A DNA stretch of 64,000 nt from NCBI GenBank assembly GCA_024336345.1, contig JANFOG010000015.1, forward strand, positions 62,001-126,000, in the 5' to 3' direction. Below are positions 52,243 to 64,000 of the stretch, piece by piece. Numbering within the stretch: position 1 is the first letter of the stretch; each line of letters begins with the position of its first letter. Under the pieces are notes generated by a model. The model was not told where the DNA came from. It was given only the letters and a program-made list of their open reading frames with translations, and ran no database searches. This DNA is from Mariannaea sp. PMI_226 (taxonomy: Eukaryota; Ascomycota; Sordariomycetes; Hypocreales; Nectriaceae). The translations under genes were made by a program, and so were the position numbers.

Positions 52243-55200
52243 TCAATGTTCATAGTGCGACGTCCCCTCGTCGCCGTTTACCGAAACCTTCTTGGCCGTT
52301 TCCGTACTCGCAATGCTAATGTTGGTATCTCGTCGCCGAGGGTTAAAGGCTGGTGGACGTGGTAACCCGTTGTTGGTAGGAGGTGGTGGCATCGTCTTCT
52401 TCTTGGATTTGGCCATTAACAGAATCCCATCATCACTTCCGTCCTCATCATCGTAATCATCAACCGGGCGAACTACAGGAGTGCTGGTCACCGAGTCCCG
52501 GGATCCACTACCCCCCTCCAGGTGCAGCGAGAATGGGCCGCTATCCATGGCCGGAGCATGGGCAAACATCTGGTCCATGGGGAATCCAGAAGCTGGCTCC
52601 TTGTTTATGGCTGGGGGTGTCAGCGAATCGGTGGTCTCGAGCAGGGCCGGGTTGGCGCTGACAATGCCCGGCTTGCCAAGCAGTTCAGCCTCCATGTCAG
52701 CTGATACGGAGCTGGCTCCGCTGAGCAGAGCAGGGAGGGATGGATCCGACTGGAAGGCAAGCATTCGATCGGACGCATTGGTTGTTGATGATGATGGCAT
52801 AACTGACACGGGGCTGGTGAGCTCGCTAGGGGTAGTCAGAGGCGTGCCGAACCCTTCCATTGACTCGGTGCTCGACGACTTGGCTGTCGTCATAGTCTCC
52901 CCTCGAGAGGGTGCAGCCTGATTACGAGCCCACTCATCGGCGAAGGGGGATGAAGGGCATGTCAAGGCGGTGATATCAGCCTTGCTGTCGTAGCTACCAA
53001 GGGGTGATCTGGCATCCGGAGCACTCTCGACACGGTGGGCAGTCTGAGGCCGTCCTGTAGATACCGGCCCAATCTTGGATTCGAACTGAGATGGCGATGA
53101 TTGTTGTTGTGATTGTAATCGTAGTAGGTGTTGTTGTTGGTGGTGGTGGTAGTAGTATTGTTGTTGTTGTTGGTGGTGATGGTGCTGTTGCTGCTGCTGC
53201 TGCTGCTGCTGCTGGCTAACCATCTTGAGAGATGATGTCAAGACGCTCTCAGGTAGGCGCCGACTAAGATCAACCGATTTGGTAGGTCGGCTGTGGCGGG
53301 ATGGCTTCCCAGGTGCTATGACGGTGTTGATGGCAACCTTGGGTTGGGCACGCTTGTCTGCGCTGTTGAAGAGGCCCCGGTCAACTGAGCGTGCTCGCGA
53401 GCTTTCGTCTAAGCCAAGATCCAGGTCTCGAGTCTTTCGGCCCAGTTCATCCTGACCGCCGTCGTTCTGAGGAGGTAGGTTGGGTGTGCTGGGTGTGGTG
53501 CGGGAAATGGGCAAGGCTGGAGCGAGTTGAAGCCAGGTTGGTGCCTTGTGGTGGTGTTGGTGGCCCTGGCCCTGGCCCTGGCCCTGGCCCTGGTTATGTG
53601 TGTGCTGCTGCCGATGAAAGGGCCACAAAGAAGAAGCAGAAGAAGGGGAATTCGTCCTTTCTGGCAGTTCCTGAGACGATGATTCAGTCGTCTCGCTCTG
53701 CGCATGTGAGTGTCCCCGAGGAGTGTCGGCAGCGGGGAGAACTGTGGCCAAGGGGTCGTACACTACAGATTCTGGGTGGTTGCTGACCGTTTGACTGATG
53801 GAGAGGGGATGTTCCGGAGTTGAGCTAGCCTCTCGAATGGCGTTTGCAAAGTAGTCGTCGGCACGCAGGCTCTTTCGTCTATGATCACGAAAATTCTGCT
53901 GAGGCGTGGGTGGCACATTGTTGTACATGCTGTCACCGGCGTCACTAGCAGCGCTGCTAGTGGCTCGATGACGAGATTTGCTGTCGCTGCGTTCGACCAG
54001 TGGATGCATCACTTTGCCCACAGCCTTCTTGACAACGGAGCGGGCCCGCTCCAGAAAGGTGAGAGGCACGACAGCCGACGACATTTCCCTTTCGTCAACC
54101 TGAATCCTCCTGCCAGAGGAAGGCCGGCCAGGGTCAGTGTCATCGATCCAAGCCATCGGGTTTGCGAGGTCGTGAACGAGCCAGGGGTGTCGCTTGATGT
54201 CGCGGAGCCTGATTCGCTTCTCCGGATTCTTGATCAGCATCTGGCGGAGGAGGTCGATGAGCAGGTTGTCAACGTCCTCGTACTCGAGGTCATTGTCATC
54301 TCGGTACGGGTGCATGTTCTGCCGCTTGTAGAGAGACGTCACGGTTGGGGATGTTGAAGGGTGCACCGGCTTGAGGCGGCGGCGGGGGATGTACACATCC
54401 TCGGTGGCAATCTTGCGGAACATCTGAAACTCATCCTCAGCCAGGAAGGGAATGCGAGCGTAGATGAGGCAGTAGAGGGTCACGCCCAAAGACCAAACAT
54501 CAATCTGCTCCGAAACCTTGGGCTGCTCGGTGTCGACGTCAGTGTAACACAGCTCTGGTGCGAAGAAGGCAGGCGTGCCCACGGTCTTGGCCAACTCAAG
54601 GTCGTCATCAAAATCCCTTGCTTCGGATTCTGACACGATATCGCCGTACTCGCCGTCTCGAATGGGTCTGCCAAAGTAGGAGACACCAAAGTCAGAAATC
54701 TTGACGCGGTGGTCTTTGCTCCAGAGTAGGTTGGCAGGCTTGATGTCGCGGTGCACGACGCCTTGGTAGTGCAAGTATTCCAATCCTAAAACGGTGTCTC
54801 GGAAGGTGGACCTTGCCTGATCGAAAGTGAAGCAGGGGACGTAGGAGAAGTCGTCGGAGAAGGGGTCGTGTACCTGCTGGGGGTTGAAGTCGAGAGATGA
54901 CATGTGGGAGATGATAGAGTCGGCCATGCTGGGGGAGCGGCCTCGGAAGCCATCGTCCATATAGGCACCGTACATGGTCCCGTCGAGAGCGACACTGGAA
55001 TTTTGGTTTGATCGGAGCCCCGACGGCGTCTCAAAGTCATCGTACAAGTCGCTGTTCTCATCGTATTCATCATCGATGGCGGCCCGGGTGGACGAAATGG
55101 TCGATCGAGACCGGGAGTGGGCTATCGAGGAAGCAGAGAAGAGGTCCTGGCGCGACTGAGGTCGGGAGAGAGGCTCGTCGCTTATGGCAAAGTCATCTCG

Positions 55201-56256
55201 GGAAGATATCCGAGACTGGCTGCTGAAGCTGCTAGGATGCTCGTCCGCAGCGCCGTGCTCAACGCTCCAGTAGTCGATGTGGCCATTGTAAGCTTGCGCC
55301 ATCTTGGCGCGCTTGAGATGCTTCAATGCTTGGCGTCGCTCGAGGAACTGCTCGTATTTTTCCTCTTCGAGAGTCGGAGGTTCACCTCGCATCTCCCGCT
55401 CGATTCGTCGTCGCTCAAACTGGCAGATGTGTGGGAGACCTTTCTTGCGCCAGACAACCTCGCCAAGCTCAACGTGCTCCAGTACCATGTATATTTTCTT
55501 GAGTTCCGGATCATCAATTACTTCGAGCAGAGCCACAACGTTTTCATGTCGAATCTTCTTGAGAATGGCAATCTCCTTCTTGGTCTTGTCTTGGGGAGAC
55601 TTGGCAGTCACTTTTCCGAGTCGTCGCTTCTTGGAAAACCGAGGAATGATCTTGATGGCGACATTCTCTCCCGTCTCCAAGTTCCGAGCTAGCTTAACCT
55701 TGCCATGCATTCCACGACCAATTTCCTCTATCACTTGGTATTGGTTGATAGTTTTTCGACCGGAGATGTCTGAGTCAATGAGAGCTTTGTGGGTTCTATA
55801 TTTCGTAAAAAAAGAGAGAGAATTGTGTAAGTATGATTCATAACTCTTTTTGATTCTTTCTGTACCCCTCTTTCTTGAAAAGAAAACAAGGGGACGGGGG
55901 TATGGTTGGTTTCTTCAAACTTACTCTCTAACCTTGTGCATTTGCAACGGATGAAGGAGTGGACTATTAAACATATTCGGCGGTGTATTACTCTCCGAAT
56001 GCGACACTTGTAGGTTCTGCCGGGATCCTGAGGGACTGAAAAGTCCTGGCGAGGACACCGGCGTACTGTTGGCGGTCCTCAAAGGCATAGAGGTGGATAT
56101 AGGGAGATGTGTGTGCAACGGCGGGGTAGGTCGGGCTGTCGACGAGAGGGACGAGGAAGACTGTTGCTGTGACAGCGATTTGTGTCTAGGATGGTGGTGG
56201 TGGTGGTGTTGGTGGTGGTTGTGTTGATGATGCTGGTGATGCTGTGGGGAATCCAT
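52243..56256 (-). CDS. CaMKK/Ssp1-type serine/threonine kinase (probable Snf1/AMPK-activating kinase)
   Basis: Two exons, 55925-56256 and 52243-55795, 1294 aa; junction codon GA|A. The N-terminus is His/Gln/Ser-rich (HHQHHQHNHHQ near residue 5). The kinase starts NQYQVIEEIGRGMHGKVKLA, with VAIK Lys about 159, HRD Asp about 461 (VVHRDIKPANLLW) and DFG about 479 (ISDFGVSYFG). About 200 residues between MVLEHVELGEVVWRKKG and FTFDQARS are mostly disordered and interrupt the lobes. LGEVVWR and the RERRIER-like basic patch suit the CaMKK/Ssp1/Sak1 group, which phosphorylates the activation loop of Snf1/AMPK. A C-terminal extension of about 650 residues carries Gln/His/Tyr runs and five GQ repeats. 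The upstream spacer is very long. Confidence 0.92.
53100..53215. repeat. Gln/His/Tyr-coding trinucleotide repeats in the kinase
   Basis: Mixed TTG, TGG/TGA and GTA-type repeats on the plus strand encode long Gln runs interrupted by His and Tyr blocks in the C-terminal extension. Confidence 0.85.
53564..53593. repeat. CCCTGG hexanucleotide x5, coding (GQ)n in the kinase
   Basis: Five perfect units; on the coding strand they give alternating Gly-Gln, flanked by Thr/His/Asn residues. Confidence 0.9.
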
Positions 56257-57084
56257 GATGAACAAGTTGGCGATGACGGCCGAATCGACATACTGGAGTA
56301 GAGGTAACGGGCTCGCGGATGCGGGCCTGAGGAGCGAGAAAGTCACAACAGTGGTGACGAGACGTCTATCGTGCCATTGTATCGAGCGCCGTAAGTAAAA
56401 GAAAAAGAAAAGGTTGAAGAAGTAAAGCTTCCAAGCCCAGAGAAGGATGGCCAAGACTTTACAATTTTTTCTTGGGGGGGGGAGAGACCAAAAAAAAAAA
56501 AATTAATGAAGATGCGTGTTGAAAGTTGAGAAACTGCAAAAAAGAGGTTGAAAAGGCGAGGGAGTGGAGAAAAGACAGACAACAAGGTCGTGTGTTTAGT
56601 TAGGGAGAGAGAGAGAAGAGGGAGGGGGGGGAGGAAGTAAGAGGATTTTAGCAAGTGGGCTGGCTTCCGAGTTGGTGATGTCTGGAGGTGGAGAGTCGTC
56701 GGCGAGCCTGGAAGTCTCGGGGGGGGGCGTGTTCGTCAACGCCGCGGAGGGAGCGAGGAGCAAAGTGAGAGAGAGTCAAAGCCGGCCGGAGGTTCGTTCT
56801 TTCGCGCTTTCATTCACAAGACGGAGAGGAACAAAGAGGATAGATAGAGCGACAGGGGTGTGTCGAAGGGTCCCCATCAATGTTGGTGGGTTCCTTAGCT
56901 GGGGCCCTGGGCTGGCGTGCAGCTTTTGGAGCCCAGTCTAGGTAAGGTACTCACTACACAGTATATCGTACTCCGTACGAGCGAGAGGTGGATGGACTTG
57001 GGTAAATTGGGAGATGGTTATTGGACTTTACGGCGTGCGGAGGAGGATAAAGGCCGACAATTAAAAGTTGTGACGAGGGCTAGG

Positions 57085-57086
<2 letters not shown>

Positions 57087-57122
<36 letters not shown>
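57087..57122. repeat. (CT)n microsatellite upstream of the kinase gene
   Basis: About 16 CT units on the plus strand, i.e. (GA)n on the kinase strand, roughly 830 bp upstream of its start. Confidence 0.9.
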
Positions 57123-57126
<4 letters not shown>

Positions 57127-59738
57127 CTCTCTTTCTTTCTCTTCTCTCTCGCTTTTCTTCTCTCTCTTTTTTCGCCCGCTTCTCTTCCCCTTCGCGTCTT
57201 CCGCTGGGGGATAGCCGACGATTGAGCGGGACGGTCGGTGGATGCAGGAGGTGTGGAGACCAGGGCAGGGCGTGTGCGTGAGATAGTGCGATGTTTTGAT
57301 GTGGTGTGCGCGTGTGTGCCACTCATGAAATGTGGGAGAGAGAAACCAGAAAAAGTGTGTGCGAGGATGAGGGTCGGAATGGGAAGCGTGGCGCCAGCCA
57401 AGATTGAACAGAGCGGACGGGACTCCGGTTTTGAGCACGGACACAGTAGTAATGGATCAGCATTTGGACTGTGATGGCTCTTATCGGCCAATGGAAAACG
57501 GTGAGGTGCGGCGTTGATCCGTTGAGTTGTCTTTTGATGACTGATTCCCAAGAGATTAGGCAAGATAAGAGAAGGCCCCAAAGAAAAAAGACATTGTAAT
57601 AAAGGTCCCCTGTACCGTGCTCCCGAGGCATCCATAGAAACCCCAGGAAGTGCTATGTAAGATGACAGCAGAATGACTACTTTTTTATCATTATCATCGT
57701 TATTATTATTATTGTTATTTTGCTATTTCTTTTACTACCTTTTTTTTTTTTTTTTTTTTTTCATTTCTGATTTCATGTTTTGTTTTAGTTGTTTCACAGT
57801 TGAATTTCCGAGTAGTCTAATCTGTACGTATACCGTAGATTGCTGATATCACACCCTGCACAGTTCAGCCAGCATCCCTCCGTACCCAAGTGGTAGAGGA
57901 GCATGGCAATCCTTGGCGATATGGTTCTGGCTTTTTTTTTTTTTTTTTTTTTTTAAATCGCGTTATCTGGTCCTAGCGGGCGTAACACCGACCGTTTTGT
58001 GGACTGGCGGCGCTTATCTCACGCCTTATTTTCATTTCATCTAATATTTTGTCTGTCTTTTGAGCTGTTGAAATACCGTTCCGTCTTGGTCAGACACTGC
58101 CGCACCGTATCAAACCTTGGGTCGCCACCATGCCTGTCCTGCCTGTCCTGCCCTGCCCCTCCTTTCAGGAATTGTGAGTCTTCAGTGAAAAAGACACTTT
58201 GAGGCGCAATCTAGGCCATTGAGGTTAACGGAGCTGGGGCTCCTTTTGCTACCGGAGCTTCTATACCGTCTTGGTAATAATGCCAACCATTGTTGATACT
58301 GTAACTAACGGACTATAGTTCCGTCCGTCACGAATGGTGGGATCCATATTACGTAGAAGTGAAGAAAAAGACACATCATGGCAAAACACTTTGGACGTAC
58401 AGTACATATTGTTCGCGTACGGTACAACCGTATCATCACCCACTCCACTTCACCCCTCCTCTCTCTGCTCATGTCCCCATATCGATGCGACTCTCTCCGG
58501 CTGTTGTCTCCACCATCCTGCTTTTTCGGCCTGTGCCCTGCGCCATCGAAATCCATGCCCTCGATGGGTGACCCCTGTTCAAGGGAAATCAGCTACAGTG
58601 GATATAGCAGTTCTCTTGCACCCTCATCAACCAACATCATCTCATCTTCCTCTCGTACGGGGACATCGCTCTTGGAGATCGAGGGAAATGTGACGCCACG
58701 TTTTTCCTTTTTTTTTTTTCTTTCTTTTTCTTACCTTGTCAACCTACAATTTTGTAAGATAAAAAAACGTGCATAGACCAATAGACACATGTGTTGGGAT
58801 GGTGTGTGCTGTTGAGACAAAAACGCACGACCTTGCCAACCGAAGTGAAAACTAGAGGGTTTCACTGGTCTGCGAATGAAGAAGCCTCTTGTTGTTGCCC
58901 CAATGCTTCATCTCAGCAGTAAATAGGTCCTGTTGGATTTTGGGGCTGAGCTTAATTCTTAAAAGAGAGAACTATCTTGTATTATGTTGTACCATAAAAG
59001 GCCTGCCCATTGATGATCGCCGATAAGATTTGCAATTCTGACAGGTGGTAAATTTTTTGTTTTCTTTTTTTTTTCTTTCTTGCTTTTCTTGTTGGACTCG
59101 CTTGCTGGGCCGTAGTTGCGACTGAGGCTTTTAGCTCAAGCAGTTGGAGCTGAATGTGATGGGGCGTGATACACCACTAAACCACGAAAATGTAGACTGC
59201 ATACTTACATAGTATATAATGCTACATAGGTACATCACAGACAAAGAGATGGTGAGATCCAATGTGGGGACTCTGGCCTCAAAAGATCGCCTAGACCTTG
59301 GGACTGGACTGGACTGGTTTCATTCTTGTAAGGAACCAATAGGTGCTTTTTACGGTTCCGTTCCAACACAATCTGAAGTAGCAATGATTACGCTCATCAT
59401 TTGATGCCAAGTGCTTCAACCGTCTTCTTCGCAAATCCTTCAGCCTCGAAAGCCCCCCTCCCCCCCCTTTTTTTTTCTGTGCCGCCTGTAAGGTTTCTCT
59501 TGACAAGATAATTAGGCAATGCTTGACTCAGAGACACGATTCAGGCACGCGAGCATTCCTTCTGGCGAGGACAATCGTTCGTAGTTGACAGTTCCAACTT
59601 GGGGCACTTGAGCAGGCGAATCAAGCTGTTGATTTATCAAGTATCGTCATGTTTGACAACGGCTTGTCAGCTCGCCGGACTCGGCATTGAATTCCTTCTA
59701 GTTTCTGGGGTGTGGGCTTTGAAAGTCGTAGGTGATCA

Positions 59739-59741
<3 letters not shown>

Positions 59742-59773
<32 letters not shown>

Positions 59774-59786
59774 TGTGTGTGTGTGT
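59742..59786. repeat. Compound (GA)n(GT)n microsatellite
   Basis: About 14 GA units passing directly into about 8 GT units. Confidence 0.9.
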
Positions 59787-60566
59787 AGAGTTGCGCCTCA
59801 TCTTCTTACCTTGTCCATATCCGGTACAATATTTTGACCGTGCGAAACTGATCGTAACACTTCGCTGTTGTTTTCGTACTCCGTATCGCCCTTGTAATTA
59901 CTGTATGCAGGACCGCAAAAGAGTTGTACATTGATATCACCCAATGTTGGTCTACAGCGTACCTTTAGTTTGGTTGATGGATGCTCGCTAATAACCCTGG
60001 GTGACCTAAGGAAGACACTGGTTGGAATCTAGATATCTTACCATAGCTAGTACCTAGGTACCGTACCTATCTATGTTACCAATGATATATCACCACTCGT
60101 CATTATTGCTTTGTGATTTGTCTGCTTTGGTCCTGCAGTAGCTGCATGGAGTGCGGCCCTGGGGAAGTTTGTTGGTCGCTGGTCTACTCTCTCTCGCTCA
60201 TGCAGCCGTGCACGTCGTGCGTCCGGTCTCCGCCGACATCGCCCCTCTCTTCCCTCTCCTCCCGTTCCTACTCCCGTTCCTCCATACATACCCCCGTGGT
60301 ATGCCTTCCACGCTACGGACAACCCCAGCAATTCCAATCGAGCTTTCTAGCCTCTCTTGGTCCATCTTAAACCGTCTTCAAGACACAAGAAAAGAAAAGA
60401 ACAGAAAAAAAAAAGAAAAAAAAAGGGTTATGATGTCAATCAGGTGAAATCGAGGAGCAGAAAGTATGCAGGCTACTCCGCACTTGCAAAGGGTTCTGTC
60501 TTGACAAGCGCAAATTCAACGAGAATGAAGAATGTGAATTGACACACGGCTTATTCCGAGGAGCGA

Positions 60567-60601
60567 GCCCAGACGCCCAGACGCCCAAACGCCCAAACGC
60601 C
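60567..60601. repeat. GCCCARAC tandem repeat, four copies
   Basis: Two GCCCAGAC units followed by two GCCCAAAC units, head to tail, then a partial GCC. Confidence 0.85.
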
Positions 60602-62182
60602 ACTCGCCCAAAGGCTTGGCCTCGCGCTATCCCTTCATGTTCCCGACTGATCAACATACCAAGGCCCGGCGCGGCCTAGGAACATCCAGAAAAGAAATGG
60701 GCAAGACATGCACTGGCCCTGTCGAGACAAGTTGCTCTAGACCGCGAGAAAGAAAGAAACCCAAGTGCCAAGGAGTGCCGGCCTTGCTATGGATAGCAGA
60801 ACATGGCGTAACAAGACAACAACACAATGCAAAAGAAACTGTCCCTTGTGGCAGTCTGACTACCTGATCGCGAGCGTTTCGCAGGAAAGAAAAGAAGATA
60901 ACAATGAACCAAGTCGCAGTACTTTCAATGCAGTAACAGTTGATATCAGAGCAATTTGCCTTGCACACCCAACCTACGTCACCGCTTTCGCCTCCCATCA
61001 CCTCGGTCCGTTACCAATACCAAAGCAAAAAAAAAAATACCCCCCGTGTCCTAACACATACCGCTCATCGTATGACCTTGCACCCCCCCCCTTTCCTGTC
61101 TTCTCTTCTCCTCTTCCCTGCCCATCAAACTGTCAAGAGGTGGATTATTAACTAAGAACTAACCCGTGTCTCAGGCTTTTATCTATTGGGCCATAGTTTC
61201 CGTCAAGCCTTCTCTCTCATTTTCTCTCTCATTTTCTCTCTCTCGCCAACAAAACCTTGCGAGCCTGATTGAGGCAAAGTCCCCAACTAAGGTCCAGCAA
61301 CAACAGTTGCATGGCGCCAGCACTAACTAAAACCACCCATCGATCACTACCCTACCATCGACCGACCGGCCCGGCTCGGGCTCTAGGCGAAGCACCGTAC
61401 CTTTTATCCTTGCCCATGAGGTGAATGGCCCATCAGTAAAATCCAGTGGTCTGCCCCCTCCCTGGTCTGGACGGTGTAGTAGTATTGTTAGGTAGGGAGG
61501 AAGTGAGGACCTGGCCCACTAGTAGAAGGACGCATTGTCCTGAATCGCAAAACCACTCCACGGCTCGCGAGTTTTCGATTTATTGTCAATTGTCGTCATT
61601 GTTTATTTTGTGATGGATTCTTTATGATGGTCATTGGCACTCTGATTCACCTCCTCCTCCTCCTCCTCCTCCACCACAAAAAAAAAAAAGAGCTATCTAG
61701 CAGGTTCCTGGCGGCTTGTGTCAATGACCTTGAAGGCGAGCCTCAAGATAGCTTGGTATCTTGCCTCCTGGCTTTACTCAGTCTCTATTTCTTGGAATCA
61801 CGGGCCTCGGGCCTTTTCGCTTCACTATCGTGCATGGCATGATGTTGCAGCAAGAGGCCCATTTCAATCATAACTAAATTGATCGAAATGTCACCTCAGG
61901 ACAAGAGGGTGTTAATTTACTTCTGCAACTCTGATGTCGAGGACCTCAGCCGATCGAGCTATGCAATACGCCGGGAACGCATCGCCTGGTCGACGCTCTA
62001 CTATACCTCGGAATACATTTCTCGTTTCAGCTACCTACCCAAGCCAGAAATCCATACTTGGGAGCCAGAGTGGACAGGGTGAGTATCAGTTAGTGTTGAA
62101 CCCGGGAAGAGGAACAAGAGCGACACGGATCTTGAGTGGCCACTCTCAAGCTGCTAAGTGGACCGTCCAGGGCTGGTCTCTT

Positions 62183-62205
62183 CCCCCCCCCCCCCCCCCC
62201 CCCCC
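62183..62205. repeat. C23 homopolymer
   Basis: Twenty-three consecutive C in non-coding sequence. Confidence 0.9.
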
Positions 62206-64000
62206 TTTCGTTCCCCTCCCCAGTCGCCCGCCAGCACCAGTTATCCCAGTCACTGCGCCTGTGCGTTCCAGTCACAGCCGACGATCGAGGCCACGGACCA
62301 ACTCTTGTTCGTTTTGAACAAAGTCGAGTGGGGAGAAGAGGAGGGCCTATCGCCCAACACATACTGTACATAATGCAGAAGCTGGGTACTCTGCAACATT
62401 TGTCGACCAAATTTGGAGCGGCGACCCTAACAAGGCTTGACTCGATGATATCAAGCCCAAAAGAGGAGTATTCAATTCACAAGAGGGGGGGGCAGCAATA
62501 GGGCAACGCATGGCATGCTGCCCCGTGGTGAAGTTCGACTCGGCTGTTTTTCTTGTTGCTGCATCAAGGCCCACCGCTGCAAGCCGAGTTCCTGCTTACA
62601 ACGTGGCGGATGTTGACTGATGTTGGGCCTTGGAGCCCAGGCCTTTGGGAGAGAGAAAAGAAAGAATAAAAAAAAACCTAGACCCCCCAGTACGGCTACA
62701 GTATCCTTGGTAGGTAGATGACCAAGGGGAGTTTGCTACTTTGGTTGATGGGAACCTGCCCCTAAAACGCCACGCGCGCTCACATCTCAGCGCTTCTTTT
62801 AACGAAATAACTAGTTAGCACCTCGAGAGTCTTTCGGGCATCGCCCATTTATTGAGACCGTTTCCAGCGACGGTTTGGACAGCTAGCTCTGGTAACAAGA
62901 TCAACCCCCCCAGAACATTTTGTAGTATTACAACCACATAATACCAAGCTTTTATTTTCGATATTACTTCCAGGATCATCTTCCCCGATCACTCTCCGGC
63001 AGGCAAACCTGCAAGTACGGGACTGAGCTCAAATCCCACGTCACGACACCCTCGATTGTAAATGCTTCAAATCCGGTCCTGTGTTGTTATTCTGTCACTC
63101 CCTGCAGGTTCATTTTTTTTTTTTTTTGTCCTTTGCGGTTGATTTTCTCTTTTTCTCCTATTGGGACGACCATGAAACTCCCATCATAAGACCGCATATC
63201 GCCTGCCCCCCCTTCATCCCCTACTCCCCTCCACCCCCTTCTGGCAGCACATGCTCGAAATGGTGGTAGCTGGAGTCGCACGGCACATCCAATCCTCTTG
63301 TCAGCCCTTTGGCATCTCACCCACCTCCATACCACCCCGTTGGCACTAAATGTGATTCGTCACATCCCCAAGACACCTTGAGCATGGTCTAGAACTTGCG
63401 GCATGGTCAGTTTGTGAACCACTGGAGCGATGGGCTCACGGAAGTGGCGGCAGCACAAGCAACCAGCTGGATATTACTGTGCAGTTAACCCAGTTTCTAA
63501 TATGAGAGTCGAAAAAACCGGGACGTCTGAAACGACTGATTAATCACTAATCACTCTGTTTTTTTTTTCTTGTTTTTTTTTCGGGCTTGCACCCCAGAGA
63601 GTTGCAACTACAACTACACGGTTCCCAAATATTTGGAATCAACAAAAAGTCAACCATGATTGACGAGGCACCAACAAATCCGGGGTACTCCACTAGTGTG
63701 AGCCAACCAGCCAGCCAGCCAGCCCAAAGCCTCTCTCTATCTCTATCTCTCTCTTTCTCTCTATCACATGTATTTCGACTAGACCGCATCCGCATTGGAG
63801 AGAAGTGATGCATGTACAGTAGCTTGCACAGAGCAGAGCTCGATGACCTGGGGGAAGGCGGGAAGGGAATGGAGAGGGGAAGACCGGGGGAGGGGCGAGG
63901 GGTCGGTTTCCGTGCCGCAGTCAAGACTACTCACTATCCAGACCGAATTGAGAGCAGATTAAACTCGACCTGGCAACTCCACCACGGAGACGGAACGGGA

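Larger units (their letters stand above)
56257..64000. other. 7.7-kb right-end stretch without a supportable gene
   Basis: Upstream of the kinase gene and running to the window edge. The first kilobase is a leader/promoter with (CT)n at 57087-57122 and TACTCCGTAC at 56969. Beyond lie T22 (57740-57761), T23 (57932-57954), (GA)n(GT)n (59742-59786), an 8-bp tandem repeat (60567-60601), C23 (62183-62205) and CCAG repeats (63706-63725). Frames up to 132 codons are low-complexity or lack any family resemblance, and no tRNA or rRNA was found. It may contain the promoter of a gene beyond 64000. Confidence 0.5.

Noticed and set aside
57880..57930. AAGTGGTAGAGGAGC, resembling a tRNA A box.
   Set aside because: No matching B box or acceptor stem could be found downstream.
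3865..60062. Repeated GGTACC palindromes in spacers (e.g. 3865, 12524, 17119, 24961, 25058, 26870, 28105, 60057).
   Set aside because: A six-base palindrome is expected about 16 times in 64 kb, so the number seen is not unusual, although the wider GTACCTA wording is common in these spacers.
24782..64000. Transposon or CRISPR-like arrays in the two long spacers.
   Set aside because: No transposase or reverse transcriptase frames, no terminal repeats and no spaced identical repeats were seen; CRISPR is not expected in a fungal nucleus.

Overview
The window looks like nuclear DNA of a filamentous ascomycete, most likely a Sordariomycete and probably from the Hypocreales. This rests on short 50-100 bp introns with GTAAGT-like donors, large disordered proteins with homopolymeric Gln/His/Ala runs, long intergenic spacers rich in simple repeats, and fungal-specific families (Dsc3, Ima1, Kcs1, Cdc11/SepK, Rsm25). 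Species cannot be told from the sequence alone. All gene models below were built by hand from reading frames and splice signals.

Left part (1-20 kb), densely packed: the 3' end of a TauD-type dioxygenase; an Ima1 inner-nuclear-membrane protein; Dsc3 of the Golgi DSC ubiquitin ligase; the exosome helicase Mtr4; three consecutive genes for mitochondrial proteins (Cox8, a PPR protein, mS23/Rsm25), the last two divergent; Alg14; a six-exon atypical Rho-family GTPase interrupted by one in-frame TAG; and a FAD-dependent amine/amino-acid oxidase.

Middle (20-57 kb), large genes: an inositol hexakisphosphate kinase (Kcs1 type); a 6.9-kb stretch without a recognisable gene; a large disordered nuclear-type orphan; the septation-network scaffold Cdc11/SepK (1950 aa); a TBC-domain Rab GAP; a peroxisomal enoyl-CoA hydratase/isomerase ending in AKL; Alg2; and a CaMKK-type kinase that probably acts upstream of Snf1/AMPK.

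Right part (57-64 kb): about 7.7 kb without a supportable gene, carrying poly-T, poly-C and dinucleotide tracts.

These are housekeeping and regulatory genes, not a cluster. Alg14 and Alg2 work in the same N-glycan pathway at the ER, and Kcs1 and the CaMKK-type kinase are both nutrient/energy signalling enzymes. The most interesting locus is the Rho-like GTPase at 15463-16859. Its only defect is a TAG at the conserved Trp of the WDT(A/S)G motif. That TAG sits at the tip of a hairpin, as expected for a stage-specific A-to-I mRNA editing site of the kind known in Sordariomycetes.
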